Assembly (NCBI RefSeq): GCF_000615975.1
Contig: NZ_BAMP01000009.1
Location: forward strand, 1-64,000
DNA: 64,000 nt
Source of the DNA: Nitratireductor aquibiodomus NL21 = JCM 21793
GTDB lineage: Bacteria > Pseudomonadota > Alphaproteobacteria > Rhizobiales > Rhizobiaceae
Reading direction: 5' to 3'
The notes below the pieces were generated by a model that had not been told where the DNA came from, made no database searches, and worked only from the letters and a program-made list of their open reading frames with translations. Shown piece by piece: positions 18,990 to 28,158 of this stretch (positions are counted from its first letter, which is position 1; the number at the start of each line of letters is the position of its first letter). Both the position numbers and the translations under genes were made by a program.

Positions 18990-19817
18990 TCAGGACGGCG
19001 CTATGGCGGAAATCTGCTCCAGTTCGGCATAGCTGCCGCCGGTGGCTGCAAGCACACGCGCCGGTGCGTGGAAGCCATCGCGCGGGAATGGCAGAACCGT
19101 GCCGCCGGCCTCGCTGACAAGGCAATAGCCGGCCATGCAGTCCCAGGCGTTCATGCTCGGCTCCGCATAGCCGACCAGCCGGCCCGCCGCCACATAGGCT
19201 AGCATCAGCGCGCCCGAACCGTTGCGTATGAACGTTCCGCCGATCCTGAAAAGGCTTTCGACGATGCGCGCGGCGGCGGCAGGTTCGACGCGATCATTGG
19301 AGCCAAGCCCCACCACGCCGTTGCGAAGATTGAGCTGGTCCGCAACACGGATCGGCTTTCCGTTCAGCGTTGCCCCACCGCCACGGCGGGCGCTGTAACA
19401 CTCGTCGAAGCAGGGCGCGACAATGACACCGAGCACCGGCTCGCCATCAATCGCGGCACCCACGGAAACACACCAGTTCGGCATGCCGTTCAGAAAGGCA
19501 CTGGTGCCGTCAATCGGATCGATCACCCAGGTCAGACCGCTCGTGCCTTCGGTCAGCCCGTATTCCTCGCCAAGTACGCCGTCCGAGCCAAAATGCTTTG
19601 CGATCTCGGCCCGGATCAGTTCTTCGACCTTCTTGTCGGCCTCGGAAACCAGATCCTGCGGATTGCGCTTGGTCTCGATGACCAGTTCATCGCGCCGTGT
19701 GAAATAGTCGAGGGCGGCTGCCCCCGCAGCCTTGGCCATGGTTTCGGCAAAACCCAGCCGTTCGGCAAGGTCGGGATCGGAAAGGGACACGCGGTTCTCC
19801 TGAATGGTCATTGTCAT
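18990..19817 (-). CDS. Inositol monophosphatase family protein
   Basis: 275 residues. The metal-dependent phosphatase motifs are complete: VLGEEYG (about residue 80), WVIDPIDGTSAFLNGMP (about 95) and NAWDCMAGYCLVSEAGG (about 223). Members dephosphorylate myo-inositol phosphate, histidinol phosphate or fructose 1,6-bisphosphate. Here it is the last gene of an operon with an AfuABC/FbpABC-like importer (four-base overlap with the ATPase stop), which suggests it removes phosphate from the imported compound after entry. No his gene is near, so a role in histidine synthesis is not supported. Confidence 0.9.
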   Translation of the reverse strand: MTMTIQENRVSLSDPDLAERLGFAETMAKAAGAAALDYFTRRDELVIETKRNPQDLVSEADKKVEELIRAEIAKHFGSDGVLGEEYGLTEGTSGLTWVIDPIDGTSAFLNGMPNWCVSVGAAIDGEPVLGVIVAPCFDECYSARRGGGATLNGKPIRVADQLNLRNGVVGLGSNDRVEPAAAARIVESLFRIGGTFIRNGSGALMLAYVAAGRLVGYAEPSMNAWDCMAGYCLVSEAGGTVLPFPRDGFHAPARVLAATGGSYAELEQISAIAPS

Positions 19818-20878
19818 GCGGTTATCAAGGCTATGCCGCGATCGCGGAAGCCGATGGAAACATCGGTCGCCGGCGGCAGCGGGTCGGTCGTCGCATTGTC
19901 GACGACGAAGATCGTTCCGGTATCGAGTTCCACCTCATATTCGACATGGTCGCCGAGATAGGCCGAGCTCTGGATGCGGCCGGGAAGGCTTGCATTCCCG
20001 CCCGCTTCAAGGCGGATGGCGTTTGCCCGAACGGCCAGTTTTGCCGGCCCGGGGCGTGCCGCTTTGCGCGTCGGCAGCGTGTGCTGCAGGCCGCCCACCT
20101 GAACCGTCGCGCTGCCCTCCGCAATGTTCAGCACCTCGCAGGCAAGCACATTGGCCTCGCCCATGAAGTCGGCAATGAACTCGGAGGCAGGCTCCTCATA
20201 GAGTTCGCGCGGCGGACCTTCCTGTGCAACCAGCCCGCTCTCCATAACCACAATCCGGTCGGAAACGGCCAAAGCTTCTTCCTGATCATGCGTCACATAA
20301 ACGGCAGTGAATCCGAGCCGCTGCTGCAGCTCGCGGATTTCGGTGCGCACACGGCGGCGCAGCCTCGCGTCGAGATTTGACAAGGGCTCATCGAGCAAAA
20401 GCACCTGCGGTTCCAGCACCAGCGCGCGGGCAACGGCGACGCGCTGCTGCTGCCCGCCGGAAAGCTCCGCCGGCAGGCGCGCGCCATATCCTTCGAGCCC
20501 CACCAGCGCCAGGCCCGCATGCGCGTTCTCCCGCGCCTCGGCCTTCGACTGGCCGCCCGCCTCCAGCCCGTAGGCCACATTGTCGAGCACGCTCATATGC
20601 GGGAACAGCGCATAGGACTGAAACACCATGGCGACATCGCGCTCATTGGCCGGCAGGCGCGTGACATCATGCCCACCGATTTCGATGGTGCCCGCACTTG
20701 GCGTCTCCAGCCCGGCCAGCATGCGCAATGTGGTGGTCTTGCCGCAGCCCGAGGGGCCCAGCAGCGTCACAAGCGTGCCCGGTTCGATCTCCAGATCGAG
20801 ATCGTGGATCGCCGTGAACGAACCGAAATCCTTGCGCACATTGCGAAAACGGACGGAACCGCGTTGCGAATTGCTCAT
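19814..20878 (-). CDS. ABC transporter ATP-binding protein (PotA/FbpC/AfuC type)
   Basis: 354 residues. Walker A GPSGCGKTT (about residue 42), VFQSYALFPHMSV Q-loop, signature LSGGQQQRVAVARAL (about 138), Walker B VLLLDEPLSNLD and YVTHDQEEAL H-loop are intact, followed by a TOBE-type regulatory region from about residue 280. This architecture belongs to iron(III), polyamine, phosphonate and sugar-phosphate importers. Start and stop both overlap neighbours by four bases (ATGA), so all genes from the binding protein to the phosphatase are translationally linked. Confidence 0.93.
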   Translation of the reverse strand: MSNSQRGSVRFRNVRKDFGSFTAIHDLDLEIEPGTLVTLLGPSGCGKTTTLRMLAGLETPSAGTIEIGGHDVTRLPANERDVAMVFQSYALFPHMSVLDNVAYGLEAGGQSKAEARENAHAGLALVGLEGYGARLPAELSGGQQQRVAVARALVLEPQVLLLDEPLSNLDARLRRRVRTEIRELQQRLGFTAVYVTHDQEEALAVSDRIVVMESGLVAQEGPPRELYEEPASEFIADFMGEANVLACEVLNIAEGSATVQVGGLQHTLPTRKAARPGPAKLAVRANAIRLEAGGNASLPGRIQSSAYLGDHVEYEVELDTGTIFVVDNATTDPLPPATDVSIGFRDRGIALITA

Positions 20879-22647
20879 GCCTTTGCCTCCAGACTGGATT
20901 GGGCGCGTTTCTTCGCAGCCGGGCGACTGACTGCGTTTTCCCGCCTTAGCCGGCGTTCGCCAACCAGAAGCTGGAACCCGCCTATCACGGTGATCATGAC
21001 AAGGATGAGAACCGAGGAATAAGCGATGGCGATGCCGTATTCGCCGTTCTCCACCAGCCCCACGATATAGGCCGTTGCCATGTTGTACTTCGCGCTAACC
21101 AGGAAGATGACGGCGCTGATCGAGGTGATGGCCCGCACGAAGGAATAGACCAGTGCCGCCATGATCGCAGGGCGTAGAAGCGGCAGGATCACCCGTCGAA
21201 TTGTGCGCGGGCTCCCTGCGCCCAGTGTGATCGAAGCCTCGTCGAGGCTCTTGTCGAGCTGGCTCATCGCCGCCACGCCGCCGCGCACGCCCACCGGCAT
21301 GTTGCGGAACACGAAGCAGGCAATCAGGATCAACGCCGTGCCTGTCATTTCGATGGGCGGCAGGTTGAAAGCCATGATGTAGCTGATGCCGATGACGGTG
21401 CCGGGGATGGCGAAGCTCATCATCAGCGCGAACTCGAAGGCGTTCCGGCCAAAGAAATTCTGCCGCACGATGAGATAGGCCGTCAAAAGCCCCACCGCCG
21501 CCGTCAGCGGCGCCGCGATGAGCGCGATTTCCATCGTGGTCCAGAAACTGTCCCAGGCAACGCCGGTCCATGCCAGCGCACCCTCGCGCCATTCGACCGA
21601 GAAGCCGCGCGCATAATGCTCCAGCGTCAGCGTGTGATCGAGGCCCCAGGTGGTGACGAAGCCGCCAAAGATGATCATGCCGTAGACCGCAAGCGTGAAG
21701 ATGATCCACGGCACCACGATTGCATAAAGCAGGGCGACGAGTGGACCGGGCAACGCCGCGTGTTTTCCCGAATCCCCCTTGCCCGTCACTGTTGCGAAAT
21801 TGCGCCCTGCGAGCCAGACCCGCTGCAACATGAAGGCGGAAAGCGTGAATGTCAGAAGGATGATCGCGAGCACTGCCGCGCGCGACGGATCGGTCTGCGC
21901 ACCGACCACGGCAAAGAATATCTCGGTCGACAGAACCCCGTGGCTTCCGCCAAGCACCAGCGGATTGCCGAAATCCGCCATGCTTTCGATGAAGCCGATC
22001 AGGAAGGCATTGGCCAGCCCCGGTGCCATCAGCGGCAGAGAGACCTTGCGGAAGGTGCGCCAGCGCCCCGCCCGCAATGTCTGCGAGGCCTCCTCCATGG
22101 AGGGGCTCACGCCTTCCACCACACCGATGAGAACGAGGAAGGAGATGGGCGTGAAGGAAAGCACCTGAGCGATCCAGATGCCGGTCAGGCCATAAAGCCA
22201 GCGCCCGAGCTCGATCCCCGTCAGCGCCTCGATCCATCCGGTCACGAGCCCGGAGCGGCCAAGCATCATGGTCAGCGCAAGACCGATAACGAAAGGCGGC
22301 GTGATGATGGGCAGAACCGTGAGAAGCCTGAGACCCTTCTTTGCCGGAAAGCCCGTTCGCGTTGCCACCAGCGCGAAGGCGAGACCAAGCAGCGTCGAGG
22401 CGCTTGCCGTCATCACGGCCAGAAAGAGCGTCCGCCAGGCCACGCCGCACCGCGCCCCGCCGATCACGCAGTCGAGGCTCCAGATGGCCGGATCCTGAAT
22501 GTTGCGAATGAAGCCGTCGGGATTGAAGGAGCCGTCGAAGTCCTGAAAGGAGCCGGCGAACATCGAAATGATGGGGTAGAAGACGAAGACGCCCACGAGC
22601 GCGATCAGAAGGATGATGGAGCCGACCGTGAAGGCGTCGCCCTTCAT
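20875..22647 (-). CDS. ABC transporter permease, fused double unit (FbpB/AfuB type)
   Basis: 590 residues with two BPD_transp_1 domains in tandem and about twelve membrane segments. The first EAA-type loop lies around EEASQTLRAGRWRTFRKVSLP (about residue 190) and the second around DEASITLGAGSPRTIRRVILP (about 475). Such double permeases serve iron(III), 2-aminoethylphosphonate or hexose-phosphate importers. The ATG at 22647 overlaps the stop of a small membrane-protein gene by four bases, and the stop overlaps the ATPase start. The open frame extends further upstream but only as a shadow of that small gene. Confidence 0.9.
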   Translation of the reverse strand: MKGDAFTVGSIILLIALVGVFVFYPIISMFAGSFQDFDGSFNPDGFIRNIQDPAIWSLDCVIGGARCGVAWRTLFLAVMTASASTLLGLAFALVATRTGFPAKKGLRLLTVLPIITPPFVIGLALTMMLGRSGLVTGWIEALTGIELGRWLYGLTGIWIAQVLSFTPISFLVLIGVVEGVSPSMEEASQTLRAGRWRTFRKVSLPLMAPGLANAFLIGFIESMADFGNPLVLGGSHGVLSTEIFFAVVGAQTDPSRAAVLAIILLTFTLSAFMLQRVWLAGRNFATVTGKGDSGKHAALPGPLVALLYAIVVPWIIFTLAVYGMIIFGGFVTTWGLDHTLTLEHYARGFSVEWREGALAWTGVAWDSFWTTMEIALIAAPLTAAVGLLTAYLIVRQNFFGRNAFEFALMMSFAIPGTVIGISYIMAFNLPPIEMTGTALILIACFVFRNMPVGVRGGVAAMSQLDKSLDEASITLGAGSPRTIRRVILPLLRPAIMAALVYSFVRAITSISAVIFLVSAKYNMATAYIVGLVENGEYGIAIAYSSVLILVMITVIGGFQLLVGERRLRRENAVSRPAAKKRAQSSLEAKA

Positions 22648-23108
22648 GCTCCGCGTTCGGCCAGCCCGTAGGCGATGAAGGCCAGAAAGCCCAGTGAGAG
22701 AATGACCGCGCCCGCGCCAAAGGCCGGCTGGCCGGGGTCCAGCGGGCCGAACAGTGCATCGCCGATGCCCCAGGCCCACCCCCAGAAAGTGATGGCAAGC
22801 CCCTGCAGGGCCATGAAGCCGACCCCGATTGCTCCGATGAGAGCGAGTCGCGCTCCGCGCGCAGTTCCGGCGGGCATTGTAAACCGTGTGGCTATCGCTG
22901 CCGCGAACAGGGCGAAGGCGATCAAGAGCCAGAAGCGGCCCAGAAAGAGCTGCAGAAGTCCGGGATAGAGATCCGGTTCGCCTGCCATCTCCGCCACCCA
23001 TTCAAGGGCGAAGAACCCGCCTTCAACCCTGTACCAGGGCAGAAGGCAAATTGCGGCAAGGCCGAGCCCGAACGTTAGGTCGAGCCGACGGTTTTCGCGC
23101 GTCATCAT
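22644..23108 (-). CDS. Small integral membrane protein of the importer operon, unknown function
   Basis: 154 residues with about four hydrophobic segments (LTFGLGLAAICLLPWY, FWLLIAFALFAAAIATRF, LALIGAIGVGFMALQGLAI, AGAVILSLGFLAFIAYGL). I recognise no family motif. It lies between the binding protein and the double permease and is joined to the permease by a four-base ATGA overlap, so it is a real, co-translated gene and may be an accessory subunit or an extension of the permease that is fused in other species. Two adjacent ATGs (23108, 23105) follow AGGAC; the frame is open to 23150. Confidence 0.75.
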   Translation of the reverse strand: MMTRENRRLDLTFGLGLAAICLLPWYRVEGGFFALEWVAEMAGEPDLYPGLLQLFLGRFWLLIAFALFAAAIATRFTMPAGTARGARLALIGAIGVGFMALQGLAITFWGWAWGIGDALFGPLDPGQPAFGAGAVILSLGFLAFIAYGLAERGA

Positions 23109-23177
23109 GTGCAGTCCTGTGCGTGAGAAGCGCCTCGGGTTCCGCCCCAATGGAACCCGAGGCTCCGGAACGCGAGA

Positions 23178-24206
23178 TCAGTTGGCGATGGCGCCAACCT
23201 CACGATCCCAGCGTTCAAGCAGCGCCTTCCGCTTTTCCGAGCTGCCATAGGTGGTGAAGTCGTAGTCGATCAGCTTCACCTCGTCGAGGCTCGGCGCCTC
23301 TTCGGGCACCTCAGCCGAAGCATTTGACGGAATCTGGAACGACTTCGCTTCCTTCAGGAGCGACTGCACATCCGGCTTCAGCACCCAGTCATACCAGGTC
23401 TTGGCTTCTTCGACGTTGCGGGCACGCTCGACAATCGACATGGAGCCGATCTCGTAGCCCGTGCCTTCACAGGGCGCGACAACGCCGACCGGGAAACCTT
23501 CGACCGCCTGCGAAACCGCATCATGCATGAAGACGATGCCGATCCCGGTCTCACCGCGGGCAGCAGCCTTCACCGGCGCGGAACCCGACTTGGTGTATTG
23601 CGAGACATTGTCGTTCATCTTCTTGAGGAACTCGAACGCCTCGTCTTCACCCATGAGCTGCACAAGCGTCGCCAGCGCCGTGTAAGCCGTTCCCGAAGAG
23701 TTCGGGTTCGCCACCTGAATTTCGCCCTTCAGCGCCGGGTTCAGCAGATCCGCCCAGCATTTCGGCGGCTCGATGCCCTTCCCGGCCAACACCTCCTTGT
23801 TGTAGCCCCAGCCAAGCGCGCCGGAGTAAACGCCAACGGTCTTGTAATCGGCACTTTCGGCCTGCTTGACCGCCCATGGCAGAAGCTCATCCAGCATCGG
23901 CGACTTATATGACATGGTCAGCCCGTCGGCCGCCGCCTGAAGATGTGGATCGCCGGTGCCTCCCCACCAGATATCCGTCTTCGGATTGCGCGCTTCCGCG
24001 CGAACCTTTGCATAGGCCTCGCCGGACGACAGCCGCACCATGGAAACGTCGATGTCGTGCTGGGCTTCGAACGTTTCGACGAGCAGTTCGCAGATCACCA
24101 CATCTGCCGAGCAGATAAGGTTTAGTTCAGCCGCATTCGCCACGGCCTGCGACGCCAGAACCGAACCGGCAGCAAGCGCAGCCGTGGCCAGATAGTTTTT
24201 CCTCAT
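23178..24206 (-). CDS. Periplasmic substrate-binding protein (AfuA/FbpA type)
   Basis: 342 residues. A Sec signal (MRKNYLATAALAAGSVLASQ, cleavage near NAAE) is followed by an Fbp-like fold: LICSADVVICELLVETFE, a DIWWGGTGDP stretch that lines the binding cleft in this family, and GIGIVFMHDAV. AAGGAGGG precedes ATG 24206. The family covers Fe(III) binders, 2-aminoethylphosphonate binders and AfuA, which binds hexose and heptose phosphates. The phosphatase in the operon and the LacI-type regulator opposite favour a phosphorylated sugar or polyol over iron; this remains inference. Confidence 0.9.
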   Translation of the reverse strand: MRKNYLATAALAAGSVLASQAVANAAELNLICSADVVICELLVETFEAQHDIDVSMVRLSSGEAYAKVRAEARNPKTDIWWGGTGDPHLQAAADGLTMSYKSPMLDELLPWAVKQAESADYKTVGVYSGALGWGYNKEVLAGKGIEPPKCWADLLNPALKGEIQVANPNSSGTAYTALATLVQLMGEDEAFEFLKKMNDNVSQYTKSGSAPVKAAARGETGIGIVFMHDAVSQAVEGFPVGVVAPCEGTGYEIGSMSIVERARNVEEAKTWYDWVLKPDVQSLLKEAKSFQIPSNASAEVPEEAPSLDEVKLIDYDFTTYGSSEKRKALLERWDREVGAIAN

Positions 24207-24236
24207 TAAACCCTCCTTGGTGCCTATCGATCTTTT

Positions 24237-24252
24237 TTGCACACGTGTGCAA
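24237..24252. promoter_or_regulatory. Perfect LacI-family-type operator
   Basis: TTGCACACGTGTGCAA is a perfect 16-bp palindrome with the central CG typical of LacI/GalR operators. It lies 30 bases upstream of the binding-protein start, just downstream of a TTGACA -35-like hexamer on the minus strand (plus-strand 24275-24280), in the 201-base divergent region shared with the lacI-type gene. Confidence 0.75.
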
Positions 24253-24407
24253 TGTTCATCCGGCTTTCCCTCGCTGTCAATGTGTTCGTCATAAAAATTT
24301 CACTTGAAATTATATTTTGAAACGAATGTTCTATTTTCCTTCCATGGAGCCGGGTTATAATCCACTCTGTCAAAGCCCGCATTCGGGGCCCGCATTCAGG
24401 AGCGAAA

Positions 24408-25424
24408 GTGCCGGGACGCAAGATCTCTGTCAGCGCAAAGGACGTGGCCGCACGCGCCGGTGTTTCACGAGCAGCGGTCTCCCGCACGTTCACCCCCGGA
24501 GCGAGCGTTTCGCAAGAAACCCGCAGCAAGGTTCTCGAAGCTGCGGAGGCACTTGGGTATCAGGTCAACCACCTGGCCCGTGGCCTCACCAGCCAGAAGA
24601 CGGGCATCGTCGCGCTGATCGGGGCTGACCTGGCCACTCCCTATCGTTCCGAGCTGATCCGCGTTCTGACCGAACGGCTACAGGCCTCCGGTCGCGTGGC
24701 AATCCTCATCAACACCGACCGTTCCGACTCGACAGTCGATGTGGCGCTGCAACAGGCGATCCGCTACCGGGCCGAGGCTGCCGTGGTGCTTTCGGGCATG
24801 CCGGAAAGGTCGATCAGCGAACTCTGCCATCGGAACGGGTTACGGCTCGTTCTCATCAACCGTGACGATGCACACACCGGCTCGGTGCAGATCCGGCTCA
24901 ATGATGCGGAAGCGGCGCGGGTGGCGCTGGCTTCGTTTCTGCGTGCGGGATGTCGCCGCCTGGCGCTCGCCTCGTCACAGGCCGGCACGCCAAGTCTTCT
25001 CGATCGGGAGAACAGTTTTCTTGCCGAGGCCGAAAAGCGCGGTCTCCCCGTGCTGTGCGAGCGGCTTGGCCCGACCAGCTATGAAAGCGGCCTCGCTCTC
25101 GGGGAGCGGCTTCTGGTGCGGGCGGAGCGGCCCGACGCGGTGTTCTGCACCACCGACCTCCTCGCATGCGGGGTGATGGATGCTGCCCGACACCGTTTTG
25201 CTCTCTCAATCCCGGACGACCTCTCGGTCATCGGGTTCGACGACATCGAGCAGGCCAGCTGGAATGCTTACGAGCTAACGACCTTCCGGCAACCGGTTGA
25301 AGAGATTGGCGCCGCCGCAGTCGACTGGCTTTCCGATCGCGACGCGGCCGATGGCTCCCGCATCATCCACCTTACCGCGCCCATGTCCTGGCGCAAATCT
25401 GTGCGCGGCGGCAATGGAAAATAG
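24408..25424 (+). CDS. LacI-family transcriptional regulator
   Basis: 338 residues. The N-terminal HTH reads VSAKDVAARAGVSRAAVSRTF (about residues 7-27) with hinge ALGYQVNHLARGL, followed by a periplasmic-binding-protein-like effector domain (TGIVALIGADLATPYRSE, AVFCTTDLLACGVM, SVIGFDDIEQASWN). It should repress the divergent AfuABC-like operon through the palindrome at 24237-24252 and respond to a sugar-like ligand. The start is GTG at 24408 with GGAG six bases ahead. It converges on the siderophore ATPase gene with nine bases between stop codons. Confidence 0.92.
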   Translation: MPGRKISVSAKDVAARAGVSRAAVSRTFTPGASVSQETRSKVLEAAEALGYQVNHLARGLTSQKTGIVALIGADLATPYRSELIRVLTERLQASGRVAILINTDRSDSTVDVALQQAIRYRAEAAVVLSGMPERSISELCHRNGLRLVLINRDDAHTGSVQIRLNDAEAARVALASFLRAGCRRLALASSQAGTPSLLDRENSFLAEAEKRGLPVLCERLGPTSYESGLALGERLLVRAERPDAVFCTTDLLACGVMDAARHRFALSIPDDLSVIGFDDIEQASWNAYELTTFRQPVEEIGAAAVDWLSDRDAADGSRIIHLTAPMSWRKSVRGGNGK

Positions 25425-25433
25425 CGGCTGTTC

Positions 25434-26192
25434 CTAGAGATAGTGCAGGCCCAGCCTGTGCCCTTCCACTTCCCGCACCTGCACCACCGTATCGTAGATG
25501 TCCTGCAACACTGCTTCCTGCATCAGGTCACCCGCCCCGCCCTGCAGCATCACGCGTCCGTCACGCATCGCCACCACATGATCGGCATAGATGGAGGCGA
25601 AGTTGATGTCGTGGATCACCACGGTAATGGATCGACCAAGGTCGTCGGCGGTGCGCCGCAGGAGCTTCATCATCGCCGCTGCATGTTTCATGTCGAGGCT
25701 GTTGAGCGGCTCGTCGAGCAGCACATATTTCGTGTCCTGCGCCAGAACCATGGCGACAAAGGCGCGCTGACGCTGTCCGCCCGAGAGCTCGTCCAGAAAC
25801 CGGTTCCGCAGATCATCCAGCCCGAGATAGGAGATCGCCTCGTCGATGTGCCGCTCGTCCTCGACGGTCGGGCGGCCACCCGAGTGCGGAAACCGGCCGA
25901 AGGCGACCAGTTCACTCACCGTCAGCCGCATGCCGACCTGGTTGTTCTGCTTCAGGATCGCCAGCCGCTTTGCAAGCACCGCACCCGGCGTTTCCTGCAC
26001 GTCGAGCCCGTCGACCAGCACCCGGCCTGATGTCGACGGGATCAGCCGCGCCACCATCGACAGAAGCGTCGACTTGCCCGCACCGTTCGGGCCCACGATC
26101 GCGGTTATGCCGCTCTCCGGCAGGGCGAGACTGACGTCGTCGACAACCGTTGCGTCATCATAGCGCTTGGTGAGATTCTGGATTTCGATCAT
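25434..26192 (-). CDS. Iron-siderophore ABC transporter ATP-binding protein (FepC-like)
   Basis: 252 residues with Walker A GPNGAGKST (about 34), signature LSGGQRQRAFVAMVL (about 135), Walker B YVLLDEPLNSLD and VVIHDINFASIYAD H-loop. This sequence pattern (KQNNQVGMRLTVSELVAFGRFPHS) is characteristic of the catecholate/VctC-type siderophore ATPases. It energises the two FecCD permeases encoded upstream, with which it overlaps by four bases. Expression is expected to be iron-dependent through the site at 29191-29205. Confidence 0.93.
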   Translation of the reverse strand: MIEIQNLTKRYDDATVVDDVSLALPESGITAIVGPNGAGKSTLLSMVARLIPSTSGRVLVDGLDVQETPGAVLAKRLAILKQNNQVGMRLTVSELVAFGRFPHSGGRPTVEDERHIDEAISYLGLDDLRNRFLDELSGGQRQRAFVAMVLAQDTKYVLLDEPLNSLDMKHAAAMMKLLRRTADDLGRSITVVIHDINFASIYADHVVAMRDGRVMLQGGAGDLMQEAVLQDIYDTVVQVREVEGHRLGLHYL

Positions 26193-27157
26193 CGTTTCAG
26201 ATTCCGGTAAAGCAGCAGCATGAAGGCCAGGCCGCCGGTAAATTCAATGATGACACTGAGCGCGGTGTCGAAGCCGAACACGCGCTCTATCACGGTCTGC
26301 CCACCCACCAGCGCTATGACCGCGACCAGCGTCGCGGCCGGCAGCGTGTATTTATGCCGGTCCGTGCCCACCGCCTGATAGGCAAGACTGGCCACCAGCA
26401 GGCCGAAGAACGTGACGGGGCCGACGAGAGCGGTCGATACGGAGACAAGAACCGCGATCACGGCAAAGAGCATCATGACCACACGCCGATAGTCGATGCC
26501 GAGATTGATCGCCGCATCGCGTCCCAGCATCAGTACATCCAGCTTTGCCAGCAGACGACGGCTTACCCAGGCCGTAACCAGCACAATCACCGTTGAGACC
26601 GCCAGCAACTGCCGGTCGATCGCATTGAAGCTGGCAAACAGCATGTCCTGCAAAGCGATGAACTCATTGGGATCGAGAATGCGCTGCATCATGTGCGAGA
26701 GACTGCGGAAGAAGACACCGAACACCAGCCCCGCAAGCACCACAAGATGCAGGCTGCGCTGGCGACTGAGAAACAGCCAGTGAAAGAGCGCCATCGACAT
26801 GGCCACCATGAGCACCGTCTCCAGGACGAAGCGCAGACGGATGTCGACATTCGCCAGGTCCCGCGTGCCGAGAAAGAAGACCAGCGCGGTCTGGAGCGCC
26901 ACATAGAGGGAATCGAACCCCATCACCGCAGGGGTCAAAATCCGGTTCTGCGTAACGGTCTGGAACAGCACGGTCGCGGTCGCCACCGCATAAGCGACCA
27001 GAACGAGGCCAAGCAGTTTGCCCCCGCGAAAAGGCAGCACGAAATCCCAGTTGCCTCTCGCGCCCACGGTCATGAAGGCCGCCATCGCCGCGATTGCGCC
27101 AAGGGCGAGAACGGCCAGCGCCAGGCGCGGTCTTTGCCATGAAGCCTGCCTAGCCAA
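26189..27157 (-). CDS. Iron-siderophore ABC transporter permease 2 (FecCD family), TTG start
   Basis: 322 residues, about nine membrane segments, FecCD family: FVLPFRGGKLLGLVLVAYA, TQNRILTPAVMGFDSLYVA (family helix with the invariant proline), GRDAAINLGIDYRRV and GPVTFFGLLVASLA. No ATG exists upstream of the first membrane segment. A TTG at 27157 overlaps the stop of the preceding permease by eight bases and gives a normal short N-terminus, so I chose it; the ribosome-binding site is poor and translation is probably coupled. An ATG at 27140 is in the wrong frame. Confidence 0.85.
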   Translation of the reverse strand: MARQASWQRPRLALAVLALGAIAAMAAFMTVGARGNWDFVLPFRGGKLLGLVLVAYAVATATVLFQTVTQNRILTPAVMGFDSLYVALQTALVFFLGTRDLANVDIRLRFVLETVLMVAMSMALFHWLFLSRQRSLHLVVLAGLVFGVFFRSLSHMMQRILDPNEFIALQDMLFASFNAIDRQLLAVSTVIVLVTAWVSRRLLAKLDVLMLGRDAAINLGIDYRRVVMMLFAVIAVLVSVSTALVGPVTFFGLLVASLAYQAVGTDRHKYTLPAATLVAVIALVGGQTVIERVFGFDTALSVIIEFTGGLAFMLLLYRNLKR

Positions 27158-28151
27158 AGCGCGCCCGCCGCCGAAGGAGGAGATAGAGGAAGATGCCGGA
27201 ACCGAAGACACCCGCCACCGTGCCAACCGGAATCTCATAGGGGAAACGCAACACCCGCCCGACAATATCGCAGGCGAGCAGAAAACCCGCACCCGAAAGC
27301 GCCACCCACGGGAGGGCGCGCCGCAGATTGTCGCCCACGGTCAGGCTGACGACATTGGCAACAATAAGCCCCAGAAAGGGCACCGTGCCAGCTGTCACCA
27401 CCGCCGAAGCCGAGACCATGGACACGATAACCAGACCGAAGGCGAGAATGCGCCCGTAGTTCAGGCCAAGATTGCGGGTGAAACTCTGACCGAGCCCGGC
27501 CACCGTGAAGCGATCCGCCGCCAGATAGGACAGCACGGCCAGACCGCCTGCGACCCACAGCAACTCGTAGCGTCCCCGCAGAACACCGGAAAAGTCACCG
27601 TTGATCCATGTGGCGAGCGACTGAAGCAGATCATAGCGATAGGCGAAGAAGGTTGTTACCGCGTTGATCACGCCCCCGAACATCAGCCCGAGGAGCGGCA
27701 CAATCAGGCTGGAGCCGGCTGGAATTTTCGAGACAAGACGGAGGAACATGAAGGTCGCTGCGAGGGCGAAACCCGAGGCGACGACCATCTTGTAGAAAAT
27801 GGGCAGGCCCGGCGCGAGCAGTGCCACCACCAGCAGGCCAAGGCTTGCCGCTTCCACCATGCCGGTGGTCGTCGGCTCCACGAAGCGGTTGCGGAACAGC
27901 ATCTGCATGATGAGCGCAGCAACCCCCATGGACATGCCCGAGAGCACCAGTGCGAGCGTGCGGGGTATGCGGCTGACAAGGAGAAGCTGAATGGCCTGCG
28001 CGCTGCCATCGCCGCTTAAGAGATCGCCCAGCGGCATGTCGGCCACGCCGATGAGAAGGCTGATGACAGCCAGAACAGCAACGCACCCGACCGCCAGCAC
28101 CAGGCCGGCGACGGGGCGAAAACGGACGGACATGCTGGCGGCGGCTTGCAT
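27150..28151 (-). CDS. Iron-siderophore ABC transporter permease 1 (FecCD family)
   Basis: 333 residues with the FecCD pattern: RIPRTLALVLSGMSMGVAAL near residue 62, MQMLFRNRFVEPTTTGMVEA, GLNYGRILAFG and GTVPFLGLIVANVVSL, ending in FLYLLLRRR as typical for this family. It pairs with the second permease to form the heterodimeric channel. The binding-protein gene ends seven bases upstream. The presence of two different permeases, one ATPase and one binding protein matches vibriobactin/anguibactin-type uptake systems. Confidence 0.92.
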   Translation of the reverse strand: MQAAASMSVRFRPVAGLVLAVGCVAVLAVISLLIGVADMPLGDLLSGDGSAQAIQLLLVSRIPRTLALVLSGMSMGVAALIMQMLFRNRFVEPTTTGMVEAASLGLLVVALLAPGLPIFYKMVVASGFALAATFMFLRLVSKIPAGSSLIVPLLGLMFGGVINAVTTFFAYRYDLLQSLATWINGDFSGVLRGRYELLWVAGGLAVLSYLAADRFTVAGLGQSFTRNLGLNYGRILAFGLVIVSMVSASAVVTAGTVPFLGLIVANVVSLTVGDNLRRALPWVALSGAGFLLACDIVGRVLRFPYEIPVGTVAGVFGSGIFLYLLLRRRARFG

Positions 28152-28158
28152 GGCCCTG

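Noticed and set aside
18990-19817. Phosphatase as histidinol-phosphatase (hisN)
   Set aside because: It has the general family motifs only, and its neighbours form a transporter operon with no histidine biosynthesis gene.
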